From: Chloroflexota bacterium
GTDB lineage: Bacteria > Chloroflexota > Anaerolineae > Anaerolineales > Villigracilaceae
DNA: 20,281 bases
Assembly: GCA_016191895.1 (NCBI GenBank)
Contig: JACPVD010000317.1
Location: 1-20,281, forward strand
Reading direction: 5' to 3'
Of this stretch, positions 13,276-19,402 are shown one piece after another. The notes beneath the pieces are model-generated. The model saw nothing but the letters and a program-made list of their open reading frames with translations. It was not told the DNA's origin and ran no database searches. The translations under genes were made by a program, and so were the position numbers. Numbering within the stretch: the stretch's first letter is position 1; each line of letters starts with the position of its first letter.

Positions 13276-13848
13276 CTACTTTACAAGTCTCCACGCTGTC
13301 GGTAAAGCGAGGGAGGCGGCGAGTAATTTGATCGCATCGCCGATGAGGAACGGAACCATGCCGAGTGTGATGGCTTTGCTGAAACTTCCCAGCACCACAG
13401 ACAGCCATGTCACTCCACAGGCGTAGATGACGGTTGTACCGACCAAAAACGGAATAAACGACGTGCGCGCACTTCGTTCCAATCCGCGCTCTGCCAGCAA
13501 GCCGATGACATACGCCGCGACGATGAAGCCGATCAGGTATCCGCCTGTTGCGCCGGTGACGATGGTGAGTCCATGCGCGCCGCCTGCGAAGAAGGGCAGG
13601 CCGATCATTCCTTCGGTAAGATACAACGCCAATGATGCCGCGCCGCGTTTCGATCCCAATGCCGCGCCAACGAGCAGCACGCCAAAGGTCTGACCTGTGA
13701 TCGGCACCGGCGTAAACGGTAACGGAATCTCCACCTGGGCCAGCGCGGCGACGAACAACGAGCCGAGGACGATCAAGGTCAAGTCGCGCAACCAGCTTGC
13801 GGCGCGGGGAAAGAAGCGGGTGGAGATGGTTGGGGCAAGTGTTGTCAT
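13276..13848 (-). CDS. bioY: BioY-family biotin transporter (ECF S component)
   Basis: 190 residues with five to six hydrophobic segments. Family blocks are present: VEIPLPFTPVPITGQTFGVLLVGAALGSKRGAASLALYLTEG, GLPFFAGGAHG, GATGGYLIGFIVAAYVIGLLAERG and GMVPFLIGDAIKLLAASL. BioY captures biotin in the membrane; it works alone or with the shared ECF energising module (EcfA, EcfA', EcfT), none of which is encoded here. No biotin synthesis genes or BirA gene lie nearby, so the organism may scavenge biotin. AAGGA stands about 10 nt before the ATG. It is flanked by a CGTCCCG-type repeat upstream and by a TTAACGC-type repeat plus hairpin downstream. Confidence 0.93.
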   Translation of the reverse strand: MTTLAPTISTRFFPRAASWLRDLTLIVLGSLFVAALAQVEIPLPFTPVPITGQTFGVLLVGAALGSKRGAASLALYLTEGMIGLPFFAGGAHGLTIVTGATGGYLIGFIVAAYVIGLLAERGLERSARTSFIPFLVGTTVIYACGVTWLSVVLGSFSKAITLGMVPFLIGDAIKLLAASLALPTAWRLVK

Positions 13849-13880
13849 GTTTAAGGTTTCCTTTGTATTATTCCATGAAT

Positions 13881-13933
13881 CGTCCCGCAGGTTTGACCAG
13901 AGGGTAAATCGTTTCGAGAAAACCTGCGGGACG
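13881..13933. repeat. Dispersed palindromic element, CGTCCCG family, copy 2
   Basis: 53 bp with perfect 14-bp inverted ends CGTCCCGCAGGTTT and AAACCTGCGGGACG. It shares size, ends and the inner TCGA-AAAACCT segment with the copy at 6774-6827. It occupies the short gap between bioY and the Tudor-like gene, where any bioY promoter would lie. Confidence 0.75.
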
Positions 13934-13938
13934 CTAAA

Positions 13939-14265
13939 TCATTCTTCGTCCATGTAAAAGCGCAGGCGATTTAAGTTTGCCCATTCCGTTGTTTCATCTT
14001 CGTATTCCACCTGCGCACGGTCTCCGTCCACATCGGTCACGGTGACGTTGTAATACATCCCGTCCTGTGCCGACTTGCACTCGACCTCCTCGCCCATCTC
14101 CGCGACATAGTCGTCGAGAGAGTCGGGGTCTGTCCATTCCTCTTCGCCGCTGTCAAAACGGATGTATACATCCCCGCCTTCTATCTTCAATACGGTGGCT
14201 GGGTAGAAATATTCATCCTCGTCCCAAAATGCAAAAGCGCGGTCGCCTTCGTTCCAGTAATCCAT
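13939..14265 (-). CDS. Small acidic protein with two Tudor-like repeats
   Basis: 108 residues, strongly acidic and free of membrane segments. Two similar units are visible. Unit 1 (about 6-53) reads EGDRAFAFWDEDEYFYPATV, then LKIEGGDVYIRFDSGEEEW. Unit 2 (about 58-103) reads GEEVECKSAQDGMYYNVTV, then TDVDGDRAQVEYEDETTEW. The order (G-x-x-x-x-x, W/Y-Y-x-A-x-V, G-D-x-x-x-V-x-Y/F-x-D-x-x-x-E-W) is that of Tudor/Agenet-type SH3-like barrels, which are common in eukaryotes and rare in bacteria. There is no catalytic motif. A protein- or nucleic-acid-binding adaptor role is inferred only. AGGA precedes ATG 14265. It is divergent from the unknown gene at 14355. Confidence 0.75.
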   Translation of the reverse strand: MDYWNEGDRAFAFWDEDEYFYPATVLKIEGGDVYIRFDSGEEEWTDPDSLDDYVAEMGEEVECKSAQDGMYYNVTVTDVDGDRAQVEYEDETTEWANLNRLRFYMDEE

Positions 14266-14354
14266 GAGTGATGTCCTTTCGAGTATTTGTTGGTCACATT
14301 GTACCTTCCCTTGAATCAGAATTCCAGAAAATCATGTACAATCAAGGCGCGGCG

Positions 14355-15272
14355 ATGATCCCTTTTTTCAGTTACGCAACAGAACTCTCAGCGGGCAATT
14401 CCCCGTCCGATGCGGAGAATTATTTCCGTTTCTCGAAGAAGACCGGCCTGCTGGAGCAGCAATACAGCCCGGAAGAAACGGCCGTTCGTATTTTTGCAAA
14501 TGGGACACCCTGCGCCGCATACATGCTGAAGGATGGGATGACAAAACCTGTCCCGCTGGCTGAATTGGAAGAGCCTGCCGGGATTTCCGCCGTTGAATTG
14601 CCGCATATTGCCGGGCGGCTGGCATGGCTCGCGCTGGAATCGCAATCGGAAAAACGATCGACAATTCAGAATGCAGACGCCTGGGTCGCGCAAACCGACG
14701 CGTGGAAACACAATCGCTGGAACGGCATGGTCGAAGTTGTGACAAAAGACGCGCGCGGTCTTGCGTTTTTCTGGCAGGGCGAGTTTCAAAAGACCGATGT
14801 CATCTTTTCCACCCCGCAGGGATTTACTCATGATTTTCCGCGCATGGAAAACGGGTTTGCATGGGAAATTCTCCTGTATCCTTTTAATTCAACCACGCAC
14901 GCCGGCCAATGTGCCGTATTGCGTCACGGCATGATGCGCTGGAGTCAACAGGTTTTCGCTCACTATCGTGATATTGTCGGCGTTAAATTACTGCGTATGA
15001 TGAGCCGCGATCTAAGCCGCCAGATCGAACCCTGGGACTGGAACATCGCGCTCGATGAAACCGGCATGATCGACAGTCACTTTTTTCCCTACCTCAATGA
15101 AGCCGCGCAGGCGTATCGCGCCATTTTTATGTCGATGGGATCGTTGATGAATGTTGTGCTTGGAAGCAACCTGACCCAGATGCTGTTAAACGATACGTTC
15201 GAGTCTGCCCATCCCGACGAACGTTCGATTCTAGAATCCCAGCGGTTGATTCCCGCCGCATTTACGGAGTGA
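14355..15272 (+). CDS. Soluble protein of unknown function, possibly DUF4388-like N-terminus
   Basis: 305 residues from ATG 14355 (MIPFFSYATELSAG), which has AAGG 7 nt upstream. The frame is open back to 14268, but a start there would leave only 2 bp to the divergent gene and no promoter. ATG 14334 has no clear ribosome-binding site. Residues 20-60 (AENYFRFSKKTGLLEQQYSPEETAVRIFANGTPCAAYML) recall the DUF4388 style, in which a regulator domain says how a ligand or partner is displayed. The C-terminal half is helical (FAHYRDIVGVKLLRMMSRDL...DETGMIDSHFFPYLNEAAQAYRAIFMSMGSLMNVVLGSNLTQMLL). I cannot name the family with confidence. The multi-TM gene follows after 5 bp, so a shared function is likely. 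Start choice is uncertain. Confidence 0.75.
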   Translation: MIPFFSYATELSAGNSPSDAENYFRFSKKTGLLEQQYSPEETAVRIFANGTPCAAYMLKDGMTKPVPLAELEEPAGISAVELPHIAGRLAWLALESQSEKRSTIQNADAWVAQTDAWKHNRWNGMVEVVTKDARGLAFFWQGEFQKTDVIFSTPQGFTHDFPRMENGFAWEILLYPFNSTTHAGQCAVLRHGMMRWSQQVFAHYRDIVGVKLLRMMSRDLSRQIEPWDWNIALDETGMIDSHFFPYLNEAAQAYRAIFMSMGSLMNVVLGSNLTQMLLNDTFESAHPDERSILESQRLIPAAFTE

Positions 15273-15277
15273 ATTTT

Positions 15278-16153
15278 ATGGCAAACAATTCAAAAAACGC
15301 GCTCCCCGTCCATCCCCCAAAAAAAATCCTGCTGGCAGGCACGGCAACAAGCATCGCCCTTCTTGCCTTGATTCTCTGGACGTACTTTTCCGAGCCGTTT
15401 TCTGAAATCCTCCCGCCGTTCTGGAGCGCCTACATCCCCTACTTTCTGATCCTGATTCCCGCCCTCGGCGCGGCAATTGCCGGCATGTTGGTTTTACGTC
15501 AGTTCAGCAGGGACGAGCGTCCATATGCGGTCTGGCAGGCCTTTGCCATTGGCTTGTGGTGCTGGGCCGCGGGCGAAGTCAGCGGGTTGATCGACGGCGC
15601 GATGTACTGGGACTCGGAATATCCCGAATTCACACTGACAGACGCATTCTGGCTTGTTGGATATTTCCTGTTCGGGCTTTCGCTTTATTATCAAGTGAGG
15701 CTGGTATATGGCACGCAACACAAAACGCGCCGTCGTTTTTACCTTGCGATCTTTGCGCTGGCGTTATTGGTTGCCGCCGGGTTCACACAACTCGCCGAAA
15801 ACGCCGGGCTTGGCGGGGGAGCGTCCTGGCTTGCGTTGTTCGTCGCCGTGTTGTATCCCGTTCTGGATGTGGCCGAAGGCGGCACGGCAATCTGGCTTTC
15901 CTTTCTTTTTGGGCGCGGATTATGGGTGCGTCCCTGGTGGGGGCTGATCCTGTTTGCGATCGCAGACAGCATCGACACTTTTTATTGGATGGGCGGATAT
16001 GACCTGATTCCATCATTTGCTCAAACGATTTTCGACTATCTCTCCATAACCGTTTACCCCGCAAGTTACATGGTTGCCTTTCTTGCGTTGCTTTCCAATT
16101 ATTTTATCCTGCGTTACGGCGAGCGCAGCGGATTATTGCATTCGTCCAAATAA
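15278..16153 (+). CDS. Stand-alone multi-pass membrane protein resembling 7TM sensory modules
   Basis: 291 residues with seven to eight hydrophobic segments (about 18-37, 49-73, 84-105, 121-142, 153-171, 183-198, 218-237, 255-279). The start is ATG 15278 because GGAG lies 8 nt upstream. A GTG nine bases earlier overlaps the preceding stop but has no such site. The pattern LWCWAAGEVSGLIDG...TDAFWLVGYFLFGLSLYYQVRL...VLYPVLDVAEGGTAIWLSF...FAIADSIDTFYWMGGY resembles the N-terminal 7TM module that precedes PAS/GGDEF domains in many signalling proteins (recognised by pattern, not by search). Here no output domain follows, so any signal would pass through a partner, perhaps the neighbouring soluble or surface protein. 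Function unknown. Confidence 0.85.
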   Translation: MANNSKNALPVHPPKKILLAGTATSIALLALILWTYFSEPFSEILPPFWSAYIPYFLILIPALGAAIAGMLVLRQFSRDERPYAVWQAFAIGLWCWAAGEVSGLIDGAMYWDSEYPEFTLTDAFWLVGYFLFGLSLYYQVRLVYGTQHKTRRRFYLAIFALALLVAAGFTQLAENAGLGGGASWLALFVAVLYPVLDVAEGGTAIWLSFLFGRGLWVRPWWGLILFAIADSIDTFYWMGGYDLIPSFAQTIFDYLSITVYPASYMVAFLALLSNYFILRYGERSGLLHSSK

Positions 16154-16158
16154 ATACC

Positions 16159-16752
16159 GTGTCGCACATTCTGCTTCTTTTATCGCTTGTCCTTTTTTTG
16201 CAATCGACAGACGTTGTTATTACCTACCCCCAACCCGGCGACATCCTGCGTGGACAAGTCGAAGTCACAGGCGGGATGGACGTCCCGGGCTTTGTCTCTG
16301 CTGAATTAACCTTTTCCTTCGCATCCGACTCCGCCGACAATGGGTTCGTCATCCAAACCTTTTCCCAGCCTGTGCCTGATTCCGTCATTGCCGTCTGGGA
16401 TACCACTCTCATCACCGATGGCGCCTACGCCCTGCGCCTGCGCGTCTTCCTTCAAGATGGCTCGATTCAAGAAGCAGTTGTTTCAAACCTGACAATTCAA
16501 AACGACGAACCGACTCCGACCGCCACTCTGGCCGTCACTTCCACCCCTGAAATTTTTAATACTGCTTCGCCTCCCACCCTTACGCCGCGGCCTGTCCCGA
16601 CCCTGCAAACATTTCCATCCCCCACGCCTTTACCCGCCAATCCCGCCACCGTAACATCCTCCTCGATTTACGCAACGTTCGCCCGCGGTGCGCTGATCGT
16701 ATCCGCTTTATTCATCATTTTCTCTTTCATCCTCCGCCTTCGCAAATCCTGA
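16159..16752 (+). CDS. Surface protein: signal peptide, Ig-like domain, Pro/Thr stalk, C-terminal TM
   Basis: 197 residues from GTG 16159, five bases after the preceding stop. Layout: short signal peptide (about 1-16, MSHILLLLSLVLFLQS), a beta-rich domain 18-114 (VVITYPQPGDILRGQVEVTG...GAYALRLRVFLQDGSIQEAVVSNLTI), a Pro/Thr/Ser stalk 116-168 (EPTPTATLAVTSTPE; PTLTPRPVPTLQ), a single TM helix 171-193 and a basic tail RLRKS. The topology is extracellular domain on a stalk, N-out/C-in. Such stalked Ig-like proteins are frequent in Chloroflexota envelopes; the binding partner is unknown. No clear Shine-Dalgarno is seen, so translation is probably coupled to the membrane-protein gene upstream. Confidence 0.82.
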   Translation: MSHILLLLSLVLFLQSTDVVITYPQPGDILRGQVEVTGGMDVPGFVSAELTFSFASDSADNGFVIQTFSQPVPDSVIAVWDTTLITDGAYALRLRVFLQDGSIQEAVVSNLTIQNDEPTPTATLAVTSTPEIFNTASPPTLTPRPVPTLQTFPSPTPLPANPATVTSSSIYATFARGALIVSALFIIFSFILRLRKS

Positions 16753-16758
16753 CGCCCC

Positions 16759-16786
16759 ACACCTGAAACTTGACACCTGGAACCTG
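16759..16786. repeat. Short tandem repeat, two 14-bp units
   Basis: ACACCTGAAACTTG (16759-16772) is followed directly by ACACCTGGAACCTG (16773-16786): two mismatches in 14. It sits in the gap before pth, replacing the ribosome-binding region of that gene. Confidence 0.6.
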
Positions 16787-16790
16787 ATAC

Positions 16791-17381
16791 GTGACCCCCG
16801 AATCCACCTACCTCCTTATCGGCCTCGGCAACCCCGGCCGCGAATACAAAGATACCCGCCATAACATCGGCTTCATGCTCGTCGATCGTCTTGCCGTCCG
16901 CCTCGATGCTCGCGGTATGAAATTACAATCCAAAGCGGTTGTCATGTCCACAATGTACGAAGAACGCCGAATCATCCTCGCAAAGCCGCAAACCTACATG
17001 AACCTCTCCGGTCAATCGGCGCAGGGACTGTTGCACTTCTACAAGATTCCCATTGAAAATTTGCTTGTCGCACACGATGACCTCGACCTGCCCTTCGGCA
17101 CGATCCGCATTCGTCCCGGTGGCGGTCCCGGCGGACAGCGCGGCATGGCGTCCACTATCGAGAAACTTGGTACAAAAGACTTCCTGCGCCTGCGTTTGGG
17201 GATTGGCCGTCCGCCGGGCAGAATGGACCCGAAGGATTACGTCCTGCAAATGTTCTCGAAAGACGATATAAAATTCCTGCCCGAAATCCTCGATCGCGCC
17301 GCCGACGCCGCGCTCGAATTTGTCCTGCGCGGATTGAATGCCGCCATGAACAAGTTCAATGGCGACGCGCAGAAGGTATGA
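16791..17381 (+). CDS. pth: Peptidyl-tRNA hydrolase
   Basis: 196 residues, normal for bacterial Pth. It frees tRNA by hydrolysing the ester of peptidyl-tRNA that drops off the ribosome. The motifs are LLIGLGNPGREY (Asn14), DTRHNIGF (catalytic His24), KPQTYMNLSG and VAHDDLDLPFG (Asp96). At the position where E. coli has the His113-Asn114 of GGHNG, this protein reads GGPGGQRGMAS (Gln116-Arg117). This is a substitution of substrate-contact residues that may be a lineage variant. The start is GTG 16791; no later start keeps the conserved N-terminus. The short repeat just upstream leaves no recognisable Shine-Dalgarno, so expression probably depends on read-through from the preceding three genes. 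It is convergent with the FAAL gene. Confidence 0.95.
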   Translation: MTPESTYLLIGLGNPGREYKDTRHNIGFMLVDRLAVRLDARGMKLQSKAVVMSTMYEERRIILAKPQTYMNLSGQSAQGLLHFYKIPIENLLVAHDDLDLPFGTIRIRPGGGPGGQRGMASTIEKLGTKDFLRLRLGIGRPPGRMDPKDYVLQMFSKDDIKFLPEILDRAADAALEFVLRGLNAAMNKFNGDAQKV

Positions 17382-17405
17382 TGTTTTCCGCCTTCCGTCC
17401 CTGCA

Positions 17406-17753
17406 TCATCTGAAAATGCCCGGGGCGCGCCATTCGTATAACGTTTCCAATCTATTGTTCAAAAACATATCGCGTGTGGCGGCGCGTTGAATTTTTCCGC
17501 TGGTGGTTTTGGGAATCGTCGAAGGCATGATCAATACAATGGCCTGGACTCTCAGCCCGTGATTCTTCGCAACCGCCATGCGGACAGTGTTGGCTATGCC
17601 TTCAAAGTCGTCGCTCTTGCGGTATTCGCGTTTTACTTCCTGAACAACAACAAGATGATCCACCTGACCATCCTCCACAGCAAAAGCGGCCCCAAAACCA
17701 GCTTGCATGGCGGGGTGACATTTCTCGATGGTCAATTCGATATCCTGTGGATA
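17406..17753 (-). pseudogene. C-terminal part of fatty-acyl-AMP ligase, out of frame with its N-terminal part
   Basis: 115 codons that continue the acyl-AMP ligase gene in the next frame. They begin YPQDIELTIEKCHPAMQAG, the conserved start of the FAAL C-terminal subdomain, and include LVVVQEV and TIPKTTSGKIQR with the C-terminal catalytic Lys of the adenylate-forming superfamily. On the minus strand, the N-terminal part reads ...LQGRNF and then loses frame in a TTTT run (17756-17753). One extra T would restore GRNFYPQDIE. A TTG overlapping the upstream TGA (at 17735) could start this piece separately, but the fragment alone lacks the ATP site. Either a true frameshift or a homopolymer sequencing error. 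Confidence 0.85.
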
Positions 17754-19153
17754 AAATTACGTCCCTGCAGGATGACCAAATCCTTGATGCGGCCTGTGAT
17801 GTGCAACTGGCCGTTGTATACAAACCCCAGATCGCCTGTGCGTAAATAAGGTCCTGCATTCGAGGGGAGCAAATATGCGTTAAACGCTGCTTCGGTTTCC
17901 TCGGGGCGTTCCCAATATCCGCGCGCGTTGTTGTTGCCTTTCACCCAAATCTCCCCCACCTCATCCCCGGCACATAGTTCCCTGGTCTGCGGATTCACGA
18001 TTCGGATGTCTGCGCCGTTCGCGCTCCACCCGCAGCCGACGCTGATATATCCCTTCGGGTCGCCCTCTGTCAGAAAAACCAACTTATGTTTTGCAAGCGC
18101 ATCAGGGTCAAGCGTGCAGTACGACAATTTATCTTCATATGCCCTGCCACTGACTTTCACAGTCGCTTCTGCCAGACCGTAAGCCGGGGCAAAGGTTTCA
18201 GGATTAAAACCATATGGTTTGAATGTTTCACTGAACTTCTGCATTGTTTCGAGCCGCACGGGTTCCGCCGCATTGCCCAGATACCTCAATAGGTGAAGGT
18301 CAAGGGTTGCCCTTTCTTCATCCGAAATCTTTTGAACACAAAGATCATAGGCAAAGTTAGGGGCGATCGTGTGGCTGACTTGATATTTCGAAACAGCCCG
18401 CAGCCACCGATAAGGTTTCTCCAGAAAGGATATCGGCGCCATGAAATAACAAGGACGGCTTTTATACAACGGCACAAGCAGGCAGGAGATCAACCCGAGG
18501 TCATGAAAGATCGGAAGCCAGGATGCCACAATGCCCTGATCATCGAGCCCTGCGCCAACCTGTAAATCACGGACGGTTTCGATCAAGCTGAAATGCGTGA
18601 TCATCGCGCCTTTCGGCGTGCTGGTGGAACCCGACGTGTATTGCAGGAAGGCAAGGTCTTCGGGCTTGTTATCGTATGGATTCCATTCAGATTCCACGCC
18701 TGCTTCGATCTGCTCATTGACCACCCATTTCAGATCATGAAATTCGGGATATTCAACGAATAAGGCCTTGAGCTTGTCAAATAATTCCATTTGTGTGCAG
18801 GCGACCACAGCATGGGCATCCGCAAGCATGGCGCGAAAGCGGGGAGTGGCGCGCTTCAAGTGCGGCACAATTGTAGGGACGGCCACCACGCCTGCATATA
18901 AACACCCGAAAAAGGCGACGATGAATTCAAGTCCCGACGGGTAGAGGAGAAGCGCGCGGTCGCCGGGTTGAGTCGTCTTCTGCAACGTGGCGGCAAAGGC
19001 CCGTGACTGGCGATCCAGCTCACGGTATGTAATGACCGCTTCGTGATCCTCCCCATCGATCAGGTACACCAGAGCAATATCATCCCCCTTCTTCTCGGCA
19101 TGATATTGGATTACTTCCACCAAATCCTTTGCTTCGGAAACATCTCGAATCAT
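17732..19153 (-). CDS. Fatty-acyl-AMP ligase (FAAL-type, FadD-like), N-terminal part, frameshifted
   Basis: 473 residues in this frame. With the C-terminal piece (17406-17753) the repaired enzyme would be about 582 residues, a normal FAAL size. It shows the adenylation motifs YTSGSTSTPKGAMITH (172-187), LPIFHDLGLISCLLVPLY, YGLAEATVKVSG, GEIWVKGNNNARGYW, LRTGDLGFVYNGQLHITGRIKDLVILQGRN. The domain between 350 and 390 is of the FAAL kind (IRIVNPQTRELCAGDEVGEIW). FAALs make acyl-AMP from a fatty acid and ATP and load it on an acyl carrier protein, not on CoA. The ACP gene overlaps the start by 4 bp (ATGA) and an MBOAT gene precedes it. Frame is lost after Phe467 at a T4 run; the N-terminal piece lacks the catalytic C-terminal subdomain. 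Confidence 0.92.
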   Translation of the reverse strand: MIRDVSEAKDLVEVIQYHAEKKGDDIALVYLIDGEDHEAVITYRELDRQSRAFAATLQKTTQPGDRALLLYPSGLEFIVAFFGCLYAGVVAVPTIVPHLKRATPRFRAMLADAHAVVACTQMELFDKLKALFVEYPEFHDLKWVVNEQIEAGVESEWNPYDNKPEDLAFLQYTSGSTSTPKGAMITHFSLIETVRDLQVGAGLDDQGIVASWLPIFHDLGLISCLLVPLYKSRPCYFMAPISFLEKPYRWLRAVSKYQVSHTIAPNFAYDLCVQKISDEERATLDLHLLRYLGNAAEPVRLETMQKFSETFKPYGFNPETFAPAYGLAEATVKVSGRAYEDKLSYCTLDPDALAKHKLVFLTEGDPKGYISVGCGWSANGADIRIVNPQTRELCAGDEVGEIWVKGNNNARGYWERPEETEAAFNAYLLPSNAGPYLRTGDLGFVYNGQLHITGRIKDLVILQGRNFIHRISN

Positions 19154-19401
19154 CCCATCTTCTCCATGATCTTGGCGGCCATCGCGTCGATGGTGTTCAT
19201 CTGGTCGACGGTCAATTCGGGGTCGGGCACGTAGACCTTGAATTCGATCTCGGCAAAGACGCCGATCTGCGCAAGGGAAAATGAATCGATCAACCCGCTG
19301 GTGATGAGAGGTTCGTCATATTTGAGCGGATATTCGGGATCGTTCATGATCTCGGCGATGATAAAGGTTTTCAATTTTGATTTGACTTCGTTTATATCCA
19401 T
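19150..19401 (-). CDS. Acyl carrier protein
   Basis: 83 residues from ATG 19401, with AGGAG seven bases upstream (inside the 3' end of the MBOAT gene). The four-helix ACP pattern is clear: MDINEVKSKLKTFIIAEIMN, then SGLIDSFSLAQIGVFAEIEF with Ser40 as the 4'-phosphopantetheine attachment site, then ELTVDQMNTIDAMAAKIMEKMG. Ser40 sits in DSF in place of the commoner DSL. The ten extra upstream codons in frame lie inside the MBOAT gene and are ignored. It overlaps the FAAL gene by 4 bp and starts 1 bp after the MBOAT stop, so all three are almost certainly one transcript. It should carry the acyl chain from FAAL to MBOAT, as DltC carries D-alanine; it is not near fatty-acid synthesis genes. Confidence 0.92.
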   Translation of the reverse strand: MDINEVKSKLKTFIIAEIMNDPEYPLKYDEPLITSGLIDSFSLAQIGVFAEIEFKVYVPDPELTVDQMNTIDAMAAKIMEKMG

Positions 19402-19402
19402 G

